Assembly (NCBI RefSeq): GCF_002735705.1
Contig: NZ_PDZL01000006.1
Coordinates: 186,001 to 250,000, forward strand
Length of the DNA stretch: 64,000 nt
Direction: 5' to 3'
From: Janthinobacterium sp. BJB426
GTDB taxonomy: Bacteria; Pseudomonadota; Gammaproteobacteria; Burkholderiales; Burkholderiaceae_D
Shown here: one piece after another, positions 1 through 8,442 of the stretch
How the letters are laid out: the number at the start of each line of letters is the position of its first letter
How positions within the stretch are numbered: position 1 is the first letter of the stretch
Notes under the pieces: generated by a model
Seen by the model: only the letters and a program-made list of their open reading frames with translations
What the model was told of the DNA's origin: nothing
The model's database searches: none
Program-made: the position numbers and the translations under genes

Positions 1-37
1 TATAAGTTCAATTAAAGTATCTGTGGAGAGTCATCCC

Positions 38-1297
38 ATGACACTGTCCAGCAAGGTTTTTTCAGCCGTTGCGTTGAAATCATTGATGCCCTCGTTCGCC
101 TATCGCATTACCTCCATAAAGCAGGATAGTGGTCTATTCCATGAACCGAACGATTTTGTCATCCAGGTCGACGATGATGGACGATTCTGGGATAAGGAGG
201 GGGCCGACCGCACACTTGATATCATTCGCTATTCAGCGAAGAGCAAGAATACAATTGTAGTAGTTTTCGTCCATGGATGGCATCACAATGCCGATCCAGA
301 CGATACCAATGCATTTGATTTTTCTCGTTCGCTTGCCAAGACCCGGGCCGTCCTGAATGATGCTCCGCTTGGCGTTGCTGGTCCCTATACGCGTTCGCGG
401 ATGAATCTGACCAGTAGCGGGGACGTGAATGTCATCGGAGTGTATGTCGGCTGGCGCGGTCGCTCGCTACCGATGCCGCTCAGTTTCTGCACTTTCTGGG
501 GCCGTAAACGCGCGGCGGAAAGGGTGGGGCAAGGCGAATTGCATCACTTCCTTCTCGCGCTCAATGGCATTTATCGCGACCGCAGCAAAGCCCGGCTCGA
601 TTCGGAAAACACGCCTTTCATGGGGTTGGTTGCGTTTGGGCACAGCTTTGGAGGGCAGGTCGTCTTCAAAGCTGTCGCTGAAACAATCGAAAAAGAACTG
701 GCGGCTGACAAGGCAGGGCCGTTGCAGGGTTTTGGCGACTTGACTGTGCTGGTGAATCCCGCACTTGAAGCGGCGCAGTATGAAAATATCCACCAGATGG
801 CATCGCGCCGCGGCTATGACAAATCGCAGGCGCCAGTCATGTTGGTGATTTCATCCCAGGGTGATTGGGCTCGCAAGTGGGCGTTTCCCATCGGCCGCAT
901 ACTCGGCTCGACTATCAACGGCAAGCCTGACGATGACAGATGGCTGTTGTGGGGCAAGGCGCTTGGCGAATATGGGCCGCAGCGAACTCACGTAATGAGC
1001 GTGAAGTTGGACGAACCAGTTGTCGAGCAAAATTTCGATCCGGGCGAATATGAGCACAGTCCATGCGAGGTCGCCCGGCGCGATCTGTCTGCGGCCAAGA
1101 AATATGGCAATGTTGATTTCCGGCCGATAGAGCCACACCGTCCCTACAATCCCTTCATTGTCGCCTACACGGATAACAAGCTGGTGATTGGGCATAGCGG
1201 TATCTTTGAAAATTCGCTGCGTAACTTCATCAATGACTTTGTTGCCCTGACTCAAGGTAAGAGGATGATTGTTGGTGGGAAGACGCTGAAGTGTTAG
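38..1297 (+). CDS. alpha/beta-hydrolase fold protein, function unknown
   Basis: A 419-residue protein with an alpha/beta-hydrolase signature. There is an oxyanion-type strand ending VFVHGW near residue 80, a nucleophile elbow GHSFGG near residue 204, a candidate acid in SSQGDW and a candidate histidine in THVMS. No signal peptide is evident, so it is probably cytoplasmic. I chose the ATG at 38 because GGAGAG lies just upstream; an in-frame GTG at 23 would add five residues. Base composition looks less GC-rich than most of the window, suggesting an accessory gene. The substrate is unknown; esterase or lipase-like activity is inferred from the fold alone. Confidence 0.7.
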   Translation: MTLSSKVFSAVALKSLMPSFAYRITSIKQDSGLFHEPNDFVIQVDDDGRFWDKEGADRTLDIIRYSAKSKNTIVVVFVHGWHHNADPDDTNAFDFSRSLAKTRAVLNDAPLGVAGPYTRSRMNLTSSGDVNVIGVYVGWRGRSLPMPLSFCTFWGRKRAAERVGQGELHHFLLALNGIYRDRSKARLDSENTPFMGLVAFGHSFGGQVVFKAVAETIEKELAADKAGPLQGFGDLTVLVNPALEAAQYENIHQMASRRGYDKSQAPVMLVISSQGDWARKWAFPIGRILGSTINGKPDDDRWLLWGKALGEYGPQRTHVMSVKLDEPVVEQNFDPGEYEHSPCEVARRDLSAAKKYGNVDFRPIEPHRPYNPFIVAYTDNKLVIGHSGIFENSLRNFINDFVALTQGKRMIVGGKTLKC

Positions 1298-1313
1298 CGT
1301 CGGCTTCTTGCCT

Positions 1314-1338
1314 GCTGCGTCGATGGCAGCGACGCAGC
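1314..1338. other. perfect 9-bp stem-loop between convergent genes
   Basis: The arms GCTGCGTCG and CGACGCAGC pair perfectly around a 7-base loop, between the hydrolase stop (1297) and the stop of the convergent TetR gene (1362). No T-run follows on either strand, so it is at best a weak bidirectional terminator or a stabilising 3' hairpin. Confidence 0.4.
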
Positions 1339-1361
1339 GTGAAGAGGTGGGGCTTGCAATA

Positions 1362-1994
1362 TTATTCCTGTCCGATTGTATTCTTCGCCTGCATTAATGC
1401 CTCCACCGGCAACTGGAAAAAGCGCGGCACCATCGCGGGCGATAGATCGTCGCCGCCGTCCGCCATGGCCAGGCGGCCACTCAGCAGCAGCATCACGTAG
1501 CCGTGGCCCAGCGACCAGCCGGCGCTGGCGGCTGCCTTGTCCCAGCGCGCATCGAGGCCCGCTTCGCGCACGGCGGCGCCGGCCGTCTGCAGCACGTACT
1601 GGAAGCACGCCTGCGCCGCTTCCAGCAGGGCGGGGAACTGGCGCACGTCCTGGTGTTCGAACATCAGCCGGTAGTGGGCCGGTGCAGCCAGGGCGAATTC
1701 GATATATTGCTGGCCCAGCAGCTGGAAACGCTGTTCGGAGGGCAGGCTGCCCGGCGGTGGCAGTTCTGCCTCCCACTTGGCGATCAGGCTGGCGAAACCG
1801 GCCGCCGCCACGTCGGCCAGCAAGGCTTCCTTGCTGGGAAAGTGACGGTACACGGCGGCGATCGACACGCCCACCGTGCGCGCCAGTTCGCGCAGCGATA
1901 GGGTGGCGTCGTGCTGCTGCGCCAGTTGCGCGATGGTGGCGGCGACCAGGGTGTCGCGCAGGTTGCCGTGATGGTAAGTACTTGTGCTTGTCAT
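1362..1994 (-). CDS. TetR/AcrR-family transcriptional regulator
   Basis: A 210-residue TetR-family repressor. The N-terminal helix-turn-helix spans about residues 10-65, with the typical core LSLRELARTVGVSIAAVYRH followed by FPSKEALL. The C-terminal ligand domain resembles the WHG/TetR_C_33 type. It is divergent from the DUF2867 gene starting at 2062. The 67-base gap holds two near-identical 19-base repeats that are plausible operators, so it probably controls itself and its neighbour. The ligand is unknown. Confidence 0.9.
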   Translation of the reverse strand: MTSTSTYHHGNLRDTLVAATIAQLAQQHDATLSLRELARTVGVSIAAVYRHFPSKEALLADVAAAGFASLIAKWEAELPPPGSLPSEQRFQLLGQQYIEFALAAPAHYRLMFEHQDVRQFPALLEAAQACFQYVLQTAGAAVREAGLDARWDKAAASAGWSLGHGYVMLLLSGRLAMADGGDDLSPAMVPRFFQLPVEALMQAKNTIGQE

Positions 1995-1997
1995 TCT

Positions 1998-2052
1998 ATG
2001 TTATCGCTGTTCACATTGTCGTGTATGATGCTCATGTTATCACTGAACACAT
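1998..2052. promoter_or_regulatory. paired candidate TetR operators
   Basis: Two 19-base direct repeats, ATGTTATCGCTGTTCACAT at 1998-2016 and ATGTTATCACTGAACACAT at 2034-2052, start 36 bases apart in the divergent tetR/DUF2867 gap. The second has the dyad TGTnnTCAcTGAnnACA; the first keeps only the outer arms. Assigning them to the adjacent TetR protein is inferred from position. Confidence 0.55.
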
Positions 2053-2061
2053 GGAGAGCAC

Positions 2062-2580
2062 ATGCAAGAGATAAGCAACGTGGTACGCGCCGTGGCCTTG
2101 CCGCCCGGCGCCAGCATCGCCCCCCTGTACCCAGGCAGCAACCTGGCCGACGCTTATGCCGTCGACCTGCCGACCGCGCAGGCGCGCCAGATGGACATGG
2201 AAAGCCTGGCGCGCGTGCTGCTGGGCAGCCAGCCGGGCTGGGCGCGCAAGCTGATGGTGGTGCGCGACGCCATCGTGGCGCGCTTCGGCATCCGCACGGC
2301 CAGGCAGATGGAAGCCCGGCCAGGCAAGCGCATCGGTATCTTCCGCATCTTTGCCGTCAGTGACGATGAAATCATCGTGGGCGAGGATGACAGCCACCTG
2401 GATTTCCGCCTGTCGGTGCTGCGCAACCGCGATGCGGGGCCGCATGGCAGCGTCACCATGTCCAGCGTCGTGCATTGCCATAATGGGGTGGGGCGCGCCT
2501 ACATTCTGGTGATCCGGCCTTTCCACAAGCTGATCGTGCAGCGCTCGCTGGCGCGCGCCGTCAAGGGCGGCTTCGCCTAA
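2062..2580 (+). CDS. DUF2867-like protein
   Basis: A 172-residue soluble protein resembling the DUF2867 family, including the segments FRLSVLRNR and YILVIRPFHKLIVQRSLAR towards the C-terminus. The biochemical role is unknown. GGAGAG lies 6 bases before the ATG. It is divergent from the TetR gene, with candidate operators between them, so it is probably the main target of that repressor. It is followed 74 bases later by the PnuC-type gene on the same strand. Confidence 0.75.
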   Translation: MQEISNVVRAVALPPGASIAPLYPGSNLADAYAVDLPTAQARQMDMESLARVLLGSQPGWARKLMVVRDAIVARFGIRTARQMEARPGKRIGIFRIFAVSDDEIIVGEDDSHLDFRLSVLRNRDAGPHGSVTMSSVVHCHNGVGRAYILVIRPFHKLIVQRSLARAVKGGFA

Positions 2581-2654
2581 GCGCACTGAGCAGGCAATCT
2601 TGCTTATTCAGGGCTGATATTGCATACTGCACCACCAGCCTCATCACGATTCCC

Positions 2655-3266
2655 ATGAACGATACGCTTCTCCTGCTGGGTTTTGCCACCACGCCGCTTG
2701 AACTGATTTCCTTTGTCCTGGCATTGACAACCGTTGCGCTGAACATCCGCCAGAATCACTGGGCGTGGCTGTTCGCCATCATTTCCTCGGCCGCCTACGG
2801 TTTCGTGTTTTTCGAGTCGCGCCTGTATGGCGACATGGCCTTGCAACTGCTGTTCATCAGCGTCTCGTTCTGGGGCTGGTACCAGTGGCTGCATCCGGCC
2901 AGCGGCGGCAAGGTCCTGCCCGTGACGCGCCTGAACGGACGGGGCTGGCTGGCCTGCGGCATGGGCTGGCTGGTCGGCTTCCTGCTGATCGCCTGGCTGC
3001 TGACGACGACGGACACGGACGTGCCGCATGCGGATGGTTTCCTTACGGCAGGAAGCCTGGTGGGACAATTCCTGTTGTCGCGCAAGAAGCTGGAAAACTG
3101 GATCGCCTGGATCATCGTCGACGTGCTGTACGTGTGGCTGTATGTGCACAAGGGCCTGACCCTGACGGCCGTGCTGTACGCCTTCTTCGTCGTGATGGCC
3201 ATCATCGGCTTGCTGGCGTGGAAAAAATCGGCCCCGGCCGCCCCCGGCGCGATGGTCCTCAAGTGA
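2655..3266 (+). CDS. PnuC/PnuT-family vitamin transporter
   Basis: A 203-residue membrane protein of the PnuC family: many hydrophobic segments, the family's aromatic signature SFWGWYQWLHP near residue 75, and a C-terminal segment ending in LLAWKK. PnuC proteins facilitate diffusion of nicotinamide riboside; the related PnuT moves thiamine. Its stop overlaps the start of a NadR-like kinase by one base (TGATG), so transport and trapping by phosphorylation are probably coupled. A convergent TonB receptor under a TPP riboswitch lies just downstream, which favours thiamine as substrate, but that is inference. Confidence 0.85.
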   Translation: MNDTLLLLGFATTPLELISFVLALTTVALNIRQNHWAWLFAIISSAAYGFVFFESRLYGDMALQLLFISVSFWGWYQWLHPASGGKVLPVTRLNGRGWLACGMGWLVGFLLIAWLLTTTDTDVPHADGFLTAGSLVGQFLLSRKKLENWIAWIIVDVLYVWLYVHKGLTLTAVLYAFFVVMAIIGLLAWKKSAPAAPGAMVLK

Positions 3267-3814
3267 TGGGGCACTGCGTGCGCGTGGCCATCCTGGGCGC
3301 GGAATCGTCGGGCAAGTCGACCCTGGCGGCCGCCCTGGCCGAACGCTACGGCAGCGTCTGGGTGCCCGAGTATTTGCGCGAATTTGTCGAGACGCAGGGC
3401 AGGGTGCCCGTCGCGGCTGACCAGTTTGGTATTGCGCGAACGCAAGTCGAACGCGAAGCGGCAGCCACTGCGCAAGCGCATAATTTCCTGTTTTGCGACA
3501 CGACGCCGTTGATGACGGTAGTCTACAGCCGCCATTATTTCCATGGCGCCGATGCGCCGCTGGCGGCGCTGGCCGATGCCACGCGCTACGATCTGACCCT
3601 GGTGACGGCGCCCGACAGCCCGTGGGTGGCCGACGGCTTGCAGCGCGAGTCGGAAGCCGTGCGCCAGCTGATCTACCGCTACCTGCTTGATGAGCTCGAC
3701 GCGCGCGGCATCGCCTACCACGTGCTGCACGACAGCCTGGAGGCGCGCCTGGCACAGGCGGCGCCTTTGCTGCAACAGGCGCTCGCTGCAGCGCCTGCTA
3801 TTTCCCTCAATTAA
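3266..3814 (+). CDS. NadR-like P-loop kinase, probably phosphorylates the imported vitamin
   Basis: A 182-residue P-loop NTPase resembling the ribosylnicotinamide-kinase domain of NadR. The Walker A motif GAESSGKSTL is at residues 10-19, followed by VPEYLREF and a FCDTTPLMT segment as in NadR kinases. The N-terminal adenylyltransferase domain of full-length NadR is absent. The start is the ATG at 3266 inside the permease stop. Genetic pairing with a PnuC/PnuT permease implies that it traps the substrate by phosphorylation, either nicotinamide riboside or, given the TPP-controlled receptor next door, thiamine. Confidence 0.8.
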   Translation: MGHCVRVAILGAESSGKSTLAAALAERYGSVWVPEYLREFVETQGRVPVAADQFGIARTQVEREAAATAQAHNFLFCDTTPLMTVVYSRHYFHGADAPLAALADATRYDLTLVTAPDSPWVADGLQRESEAVRQLIYRYLLDELDARGIAYHVLHDSLEARLAQAAPLLQQALAAAPAISLN

Positions 3815-5976
3815 AAGTCAAACTGCGCCGAAACCTTGAACGTGCGGCTGGCGCCCGGATACAGATAGCCATCCGATTCCGGCGTCACGTCGCGCCAGTA
3901 GAACTTGTCGGCCACGTTGTTGACGCTGGCGCGCAGCACGGCGCGCGTGCCGGCGATGCGCGTGGCCCAGGCGGCGCCCAGGTTGAACACGTTGTACGAC
4001 GGCACGAAGGTCGTGTTGTTGTACTCAAACGCTTTCTTGCCCGCAAATTCCCAGCTGCCATTCACGCTCAAGCCCGCCACCTGTTGCACGGCGTAGTCCG
4101 CATGCACGGCCGCCTTGAAGGCCGGCACGTTGGGCACGCGCTTGCCGTCGAGGTCCGCATTGCCCGTGCCTGACTGCTGGCTGTTCAGGGCCGTCACGGA
4201 AGCGCCCAGGCTCAGGTTGGACGATGCCTTGCCCTGGGCCGACAATTCCAGGCCACGGTGCTGGGCCTGGCCTTCGCGCACGAAGTTATATTTTTTTGGC
4301 TGCAATGCCAGCGGCTGGTTGAATTCCAGGCCCTTGCGGATCTGGAACAGGCTGGCCGCCACCATGAAGTCCGGCGTCACATCCATTTTCACGCCGAGTT
4401 CGATTTGCTTCGAACGGCTGGGCGACAATTCCACGTTGGCGTTCTCCGCCTTGCGGTCGGCCGTGCCGCCATGTTCCATGCCCTGCGAATAGGCCGCATA
4501 CACGGACAGATTGTCAAGCGGGGTGTAGACGAGCGAAACGTTGGGCAGCAGGAAATCGTGCTTGGCGCGGATTTCCGTGTCGGCCTTCAGCACATACTGG
4601 TAGCCATCGACATTGATATGGCGCAAGCCGCCATGCAACTTCCAGTTTGGCGCCAGGCTGACGATATCCTGCACGAAGACGGAGTTTTCCGTATCCTTGC
4701 GCACCAGGCGCACGGGGCCTTGCACGCCTGTCGACATGTCGACGATCTGCGGGCGGTAGATATTGCTCACGCCAGCCCAGTCGTACACGTACAGGCCGGC
4801 GCGGTCCTTGCGGCGGAAGGTTGAGACGCCGGCCGTGAATTCATGGCGCAGCGAGCCGGTGGCGAATTTGCCCTGGATCATGGCTTGCGCGCTCAGCGGC
4901 TTTTTCGTCTCGCCCAGGCTGCGGTAGTCATACACGTCGTAGTCGCCATTGCCGCAGAAGCCCGGGTACAGGTCTTGTGCGCTGCAGCCGTACGGGAAGG
5001 CCGTGTAGTCGTCGCGCTTGAACGAGTGCTGGTTGGCCGACAGGGTGGCGTGCCAGTCGTCATTGAAGGCGTACTGGAAGCGCAGGCCGATATTGCTGGT
5101 GACGGTTTCCACGGGGCGCGTCCATGGCTGCAGGTTGAGCATGGCATCGGCGCTGATGCCGGTTGGCAAAGTTGTATTGTTCAGCAGCTGGAAGCCGGGC
5201 GCCGTCGCCTGCGCCTTGTCCTGGTAGTCGGCATCGAGTTGCAGCAGGGCCTGCGGCGAAATCTGCCAGTCGAAGGCGCCGGAAATAAATTTGCGGTTGC
5301 CGTCCGCGCCCTTGATGTAGGAGCGCAGGCGCTCGGCCGCCACGTTGACGCGGTAGCCGAAGCGCGTGTCTTCCAGGCGGCCGCCCAGGTCGATGGCGCC
5401 ATACAGGGTGCCCCGCTCGCGCGCTTCGACGGTGACGGTGCGCAATGGCGCGGCGGTCGGGCGCTTGACAATGAAGTCGATCACGCCGCCCGGCGCGGCC
5501 ACGCCTGCCTGCAAGCCGGCCAGGCCCTTCAGCACTTCGATGCGTTCCTTGTTTTCCAGCGGAATTTGCGTGTCGCCGGGAATGGCCACGCCATCCTTGC
5601 GGTAGCTGGAATTGTTGTCGAGCTTGAAGCCGCGGATGGAAAATTGTTCCGCATAGCCGACGGCGTTGTAGGCGTCATTGATGCTGGTGTCGAGCTTGAC
5701 GGCATCGCTGAGATTGCGAATTTGCAAGTCCTGCATGTCTTTTTGCGAAATGACGGTGACAGACGCCGGCGTCTGCAGCAGCGGCGCGTCGGAAAAACCG
5801 CCCACGGAGGCGCGCTTGGCGGCTGGCGCCTTGCTGGCCGTGACGACGACTTCGGCCATGCTTTGGGCCTGCGGGTCTACGGCTTCGGCGGTGTCATTTG
5901 CGGCCAGGGCGGGCGCGGCAAATGCGTGCAGGATCGCCAGGGTCAGTACAGAAACAGATAAATTCGGTGTGGACAT
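3811..5976 (-). CDS. TonB-dependent outer-membrane receptor behind a TPP riboswitch
   Basis: A 721-residue TonB-dependent receptor with a signal peptide (LTLAILHAFAAPALA), a plug domain (about residues 55-180, containing LLQTPASVTVISQKDM and SIRGFKLD) and a 22-strand barrel ending in the typical terminal Phe (KVSAQFDF). By sequence it resembles siderophore receptors, but the TPP riboswitch upstream points to thiamine or a thiamine precursor. The start at 5976 is placed at the signal peptide; the frame stays open further upstream, into the riboswitch. It is convergent with the PnuC-kinase pair, overlapping the kinase end by four bases. Confidence 0.9.
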   Translation of the reverse strand: MSTPNLSVSVLTLAILHAFAAPALAANDTAEAVDPQAQSMAEVVVTASKAPAAKRASVGGFSDAPLLQTPASVTVISQKDMQDLQIRNLSDAVKLDTSINDAYNAVGYAEQFSIRGFKLDNNSSYRKDGVAIPGDTQIPLENKERIEVLKGLAGLQAGVAAPGGVIDFIVKRPTAAPLRTVTVEARERGTLYGAIDLGGRLEDTRFGYRVNVAAERLRSYIKGADGNRKFISGAFDWQISPQALLQLDADYQDKAQATAPGFQLLNNTTLPTGISADAMLNLQPWTRPVETVTSNIGLRFQYAFNDDWHATLSANQHSFKRDDYTAFPYGCSAQDLYPGFCGNGDYDVYDYRSLGETKKPLSAQAMIQGKFATGSLRHEFTAGVSTFRRKDRAGLYVYDWAGVSNIYRPQIVDMSTGVQGPVRLVRKDTENSVFVQDIVSLAPNWKLHGGLRHINVDGYQYVLKADTEIRAKHDFLLPNVSLVYTPLDNLSVYAAYSQGMEHGGTADRKAENANVELSPSRSKQIELGVKMDVTPDFMVAASLFQIRKGLEFNQPLALQPKKYNFVREGQAQHRGLELSAQGKASSNLSLGASVTALNSQQSGTGNADLDGKRVPNVPAFKAAVHADYAVQQVAGLSVNGSWEFAGKKAFEYNNTTFVPSYNVFNLGAAWATRIAGTRAVLRASVNNVADKFYWRDVTPESDGYLYPGASRTFKVSAQFDF

Positions 5977-6072
5977 AGATTGCTCGTGGTTCAAGCCGAC
6001 TCGGTAAAGAGCACGGCAGGCTGCTTGTTCGGCTGGCGCCAACGCAGGAGCTATCAAAGGAGGGAGGTACTT

Positions 6073-6153
6073 TGCGCTTTCCTTCGCTGGCATTATCCAG
6101 ATCAGGTACGAAGGGTATCTCTCACCCGGATGACTGCTCCAGGACCCCTAGCG
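6073..6153 (-). promoter_or_regulatory. TPP riboswitch (THI element)
   Basis: Read on the minus strand, the region carries the conserved core of a thiamine pyrophosphate riboswitch: a GGGGTCC segment, a GTGAGAGATACCC helix region, then ACCTGATCTGGATAATGCC followed by AGCGAAGG, and CGCT/AGCG closing bases. It lies about 100 bases upstream of the TonB receptor start. Known THI elements repress their genes when thiamine pyrophosphate is plentiful. Family and orientation are clear from the sequence; whether control is at transcription or translation cannot be seen. Confidence 0.93.
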
Positions 6154-6225
6154 AAATGACAGCTTAGCATGAACCACGGCCAGCTGTCCCGCTGGCTGAC
6201 CGTTTTACAACAGTGTGGCTGGAAT

Positions 6226-7383
6226 CTATAAACTGAGTTCCAGCACCTTGCGGCTGACGGTCGGCGTCACTTCACGCTGTTCGCCCAGCGCCGTCATGCC
6301 GTGCGCTTCGAGGGCGGAGACGACGGCGTCCACGCTGGCGTGATTCAGGCCGTAGTCGGCCAGGCGCGTCTTGACGCCCATGTGGCGGAAGAAGAATTCC
6401 GTGCGCGCAATGGCCGCCTCGATGCGGCCATCCTCGTCGCCGCCGTCGAGGCCCCAGACGCGGGCCGCGTACTGCAGCAGCTTGGCGCGCTTGGCCTGCT
6501 TGCGCACGCGCAACATGCTGGGCAGGATGATGGCCAAGGTCTGCGCATGGTCAAGCTCGTACAAGGCCGTCAATTCGTGGCCGATGGCGTGCGTGGACCA
6601 GTCCTGTGGCACGCCCACGCCGATCAGGCCGTTCAAGGCCAGGGTGGCGCTCCACATCACGTTGGCGCGCACGTCGTAGTCGTCCGGGTGCGACAGCGCC
6701 TTCGGGCCTTCCTCGATCAGGGTCAATAAAATGCCTTCGGCGAAGCGGTCCTGCACGGATGCGTTCACAGGGTAGGTCAGATACTGTTCCATCACATGCG
6801 CAAACGCATCGACGACGCCATTGCCCACCTGGCGCAGCGGCAAGGTGAACGTTTTCGACGGGTCCAGCACGGAGAATTTAGGATATACCTTGCGGCTCAT
6901 GAACGAGCGCTTTTCCTGCGTGGCCTTGCGCGTGATCACGGCCGAACCATTCATTTCGGAACCCGTGGCCGGCAAGGTCAATACGGTGCCGAAGGGCAGG
7001 GCGGCCTCGACGATCTTGCCGCCTTTCGCCAGGATGTCCCACGCCACGCCTTCGTGCAGGGCGGCCGCGGCGATGAACTTGGTGCCATCGACCACGGAAC
7101 CGCCGCCGACGGCCAGCAGGAAATCGATGCGCTCGCTTTTCACCATGGCCACGGCCAGCATCAGGGTTTCATAGCTGGGATTGGGTTCGATGCCGGCAAA
7201 TTCCAGCACCGTATGGCCGACCAGCGCCGCCTTGACTTCATCGTAGACGCCGTTCTGCTTGATGCTGCCGCCGCCGTAGGTCATCAGGACCCGCGCCTGC
7301 GGCGGGATCAGGCTGGCGATGGCGGCGATCTGGCCCTGGCCGAAAAGGATTTGCGTCGGATTGTAAAAGTCGAAATTGAACAT
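6226..7383 (-). CDS. yqhD: iron-containing alcohol dehydrogenase, YqhD type
   Basis: A 385-residue group III iron-containing alcohol dehydrogenase. The N-terminus carries the YqhD-type segments FEFAGIEPNPSYETL-like and AVGGGSVVDGTKFIAAA (NADPH-binding part). Candidate metal ligands lie in VVDAFAHVMEQY and in WSTHAIGHELTALYELDHAQ. E. coli YqhD is an NADPH-dependent aldehyde reductase active on short aldehydes. The gene is divergent from the small ferritin-like gene at 7526. The exact substrate here is not known. Confidence 0.9.
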   Translation of the reverse strand: MFNFDFYNPTQILFGQGQIAAIASLIPPQARVLMTYGGGSIKQNGVYDEVKAALVGHTVLEFAGIEPNPSYETLMLAVAMVKSERIDFLLAVGGGSVVDGTKFIAAAALHEGVAWDILAKGGKIVEAALPFGTVLTLPATGSEMNGSAVITRKATQEKRSFMSRKVYPKFSVLDPSKTFTLPLRQVGNGVVDAFAHVMEQYLTYPVNASVQDRFAEGILLTLIEEGPKALSHPDDYDVRANVMWSATLALNGLIGVGVPQDWSTHAIGHELTALYELDHAQTLAIILPSMLRVRKQAKRAKLLQYAARVWGLDGGDEDGRIEAAIARTEFFFRHMGVKTRLADYGLNHASVDAVVSALEAHGMTALGEQREVTPTVSRKVLELSL

Positions 7384-7525
7384 GGGGCTCCTGCCGCTGG
7401 GGTTTAGGCTGTTGCTGAGCCATGATTATGGCCGAACAGGTGGAAACGTGTCGTGGACGCTTGAGCTTTTCGTCCGCGCGGTGGAGAATGCAGCCGATGT
7501 CACCACCACGCGAAAAGGAATGCGC

Positions 7526-7831
7526 ATGACCAACGTCCCACTGGAAGAATCCGGCTTGCCGGCCACCGCGCTCGACATGCACCGCGCCATCGGCGCCACC
7601 ATCGCCGCACTGCAGGCGCTGGATTTGAACAGCCAGCGCTTCGAGGCGTGCACGGACCCGGAACTGCGCCGCGTGCTGGCGCATGCGGGCGACACCAGCC
7701 GCAAGGAAGCGGCCATGCTGCTCGAATGGATGCGCCGCCGCGATGCGCGCCTGGACACGGCCATGAAGGAAGCGCTGTTCAAGGCGGGGCCGATAGTTGC
7801 CCAGTATCACTATGACGAGAAAATATTGTAA
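7526..7831 (+). CDS. encapsulated-ferritin-like small protein lacking metal ligands
   Basis: A 101-residue helical protein that lines up without gaps with what I recall of the Rhodospirillum rubrum encapsulated ferritin (EncFtn) family: DMHRAI, then QR, then DPELRRVLAH, then AAMLLEWMRRRD, then LF and GPI. The positions known in EncFtn to bind or relay iron (E31, E32, E34, W38, Y39, E62, H65) correspond here to A, A, Q, L, N, S and E, so all are lost. AAGGA six bases before the ATG at 7526 decides the start. No encapsulin shell gene is in the window. Homology is moderately sure; a ferroxidase function is unlikely. Confidence 0.65.
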   Translation: MTNVPLEESGLPATALDMHRAIGATIAALQALDLNSQRFEACTDPELRRVLAHAGDTSRKEAAMLLEWMRRRDARLDTAMKEALFKAGPIVAQYHYDEKIL

Positions 7832-7956
7832 CTATTGGTTTGTTGCTGTGGCGTACCATGCGCCACTTTCGCCTTGCTTCGCGTAGACTGTGCCCCTAAT
7901 TAAATTTAACGTCGGATAGCAGCGGCTGTCCGGTGTATTCCAGGGGGCTTTAAGAA

Positions 7957-8436
7957 ATGAAATCATTACCATACCGAGAAGGCAGCTGGTTTGCCGTGCC
8001 CTTGCCGGGCGGCGGCTATGCCGTCGGCGTGGTGGCGCGCAGGGCGCCTGCCGGGCGCATCATGCTGGCGTATATGTTCGGGCCGAAGCGCGACAGCTTG
8101 CCCACGCTGGACGAGCTGGAAGGCTTGCGGCCGGAACAGGCCGTGCGCCGCCTGCGCACGGGCGACATGGCCCTGCTCAACGAGCGCTGGCCCCTGCTGG
8201 GTGATAGCCTCCACTGGGAGCGCGACGCCTGGCCCATGCCGGCCTTTATCCGCCGCAACGAATCCCTGCAGCGCGCTTGGCGCGCCAGCTATGCGGACGC
8301 CGACCCTGCCAAGCTGAACCGTGAGGAATCGATCCCCTTCGATACGCCGGGCATGGAAAGCGATTCCCTGTACGGCTACGGGGCGACGGAATTGCTGATG
8401 AATAAATTGCTGGCGCAGGAGCAGGCGTCGGCCTGA
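7957..8436 (+). CDS. Imm26-like hypothetical protein
   Basis: A 159-residue soluble protein. Its N-terminus (YREGSWFAVPLPGGGYAVGV followed by VARR, then LAYMFGP) matches my recollection of the Imm26 family, a group of predicted immunity proteins of polymorphic toxin systems that also occurs as lone genes. No toxin or secretion gene adjoins it; it lies alone between the ferritin-like gene and a two-component system on the opposite strand. Its function is unknown and the immunity assignment rests on resemblance only. Confidence 0.6.
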   Translation: MKSLPYREGSWFAVPLPGGGYAVGVVARRAPAGRIMLAYMFGPKRDSLPTLDELEGLRPEQAVRRLRTGDMALLNERWPLLGDSLHWERDAWPMPAFIRRNESLQRAWRASYADADPAKLNREESIPFDTPGMESDSLYGYGATELLMNKLLAQEQASA

Positions 8437-8442
8437 TGACAC

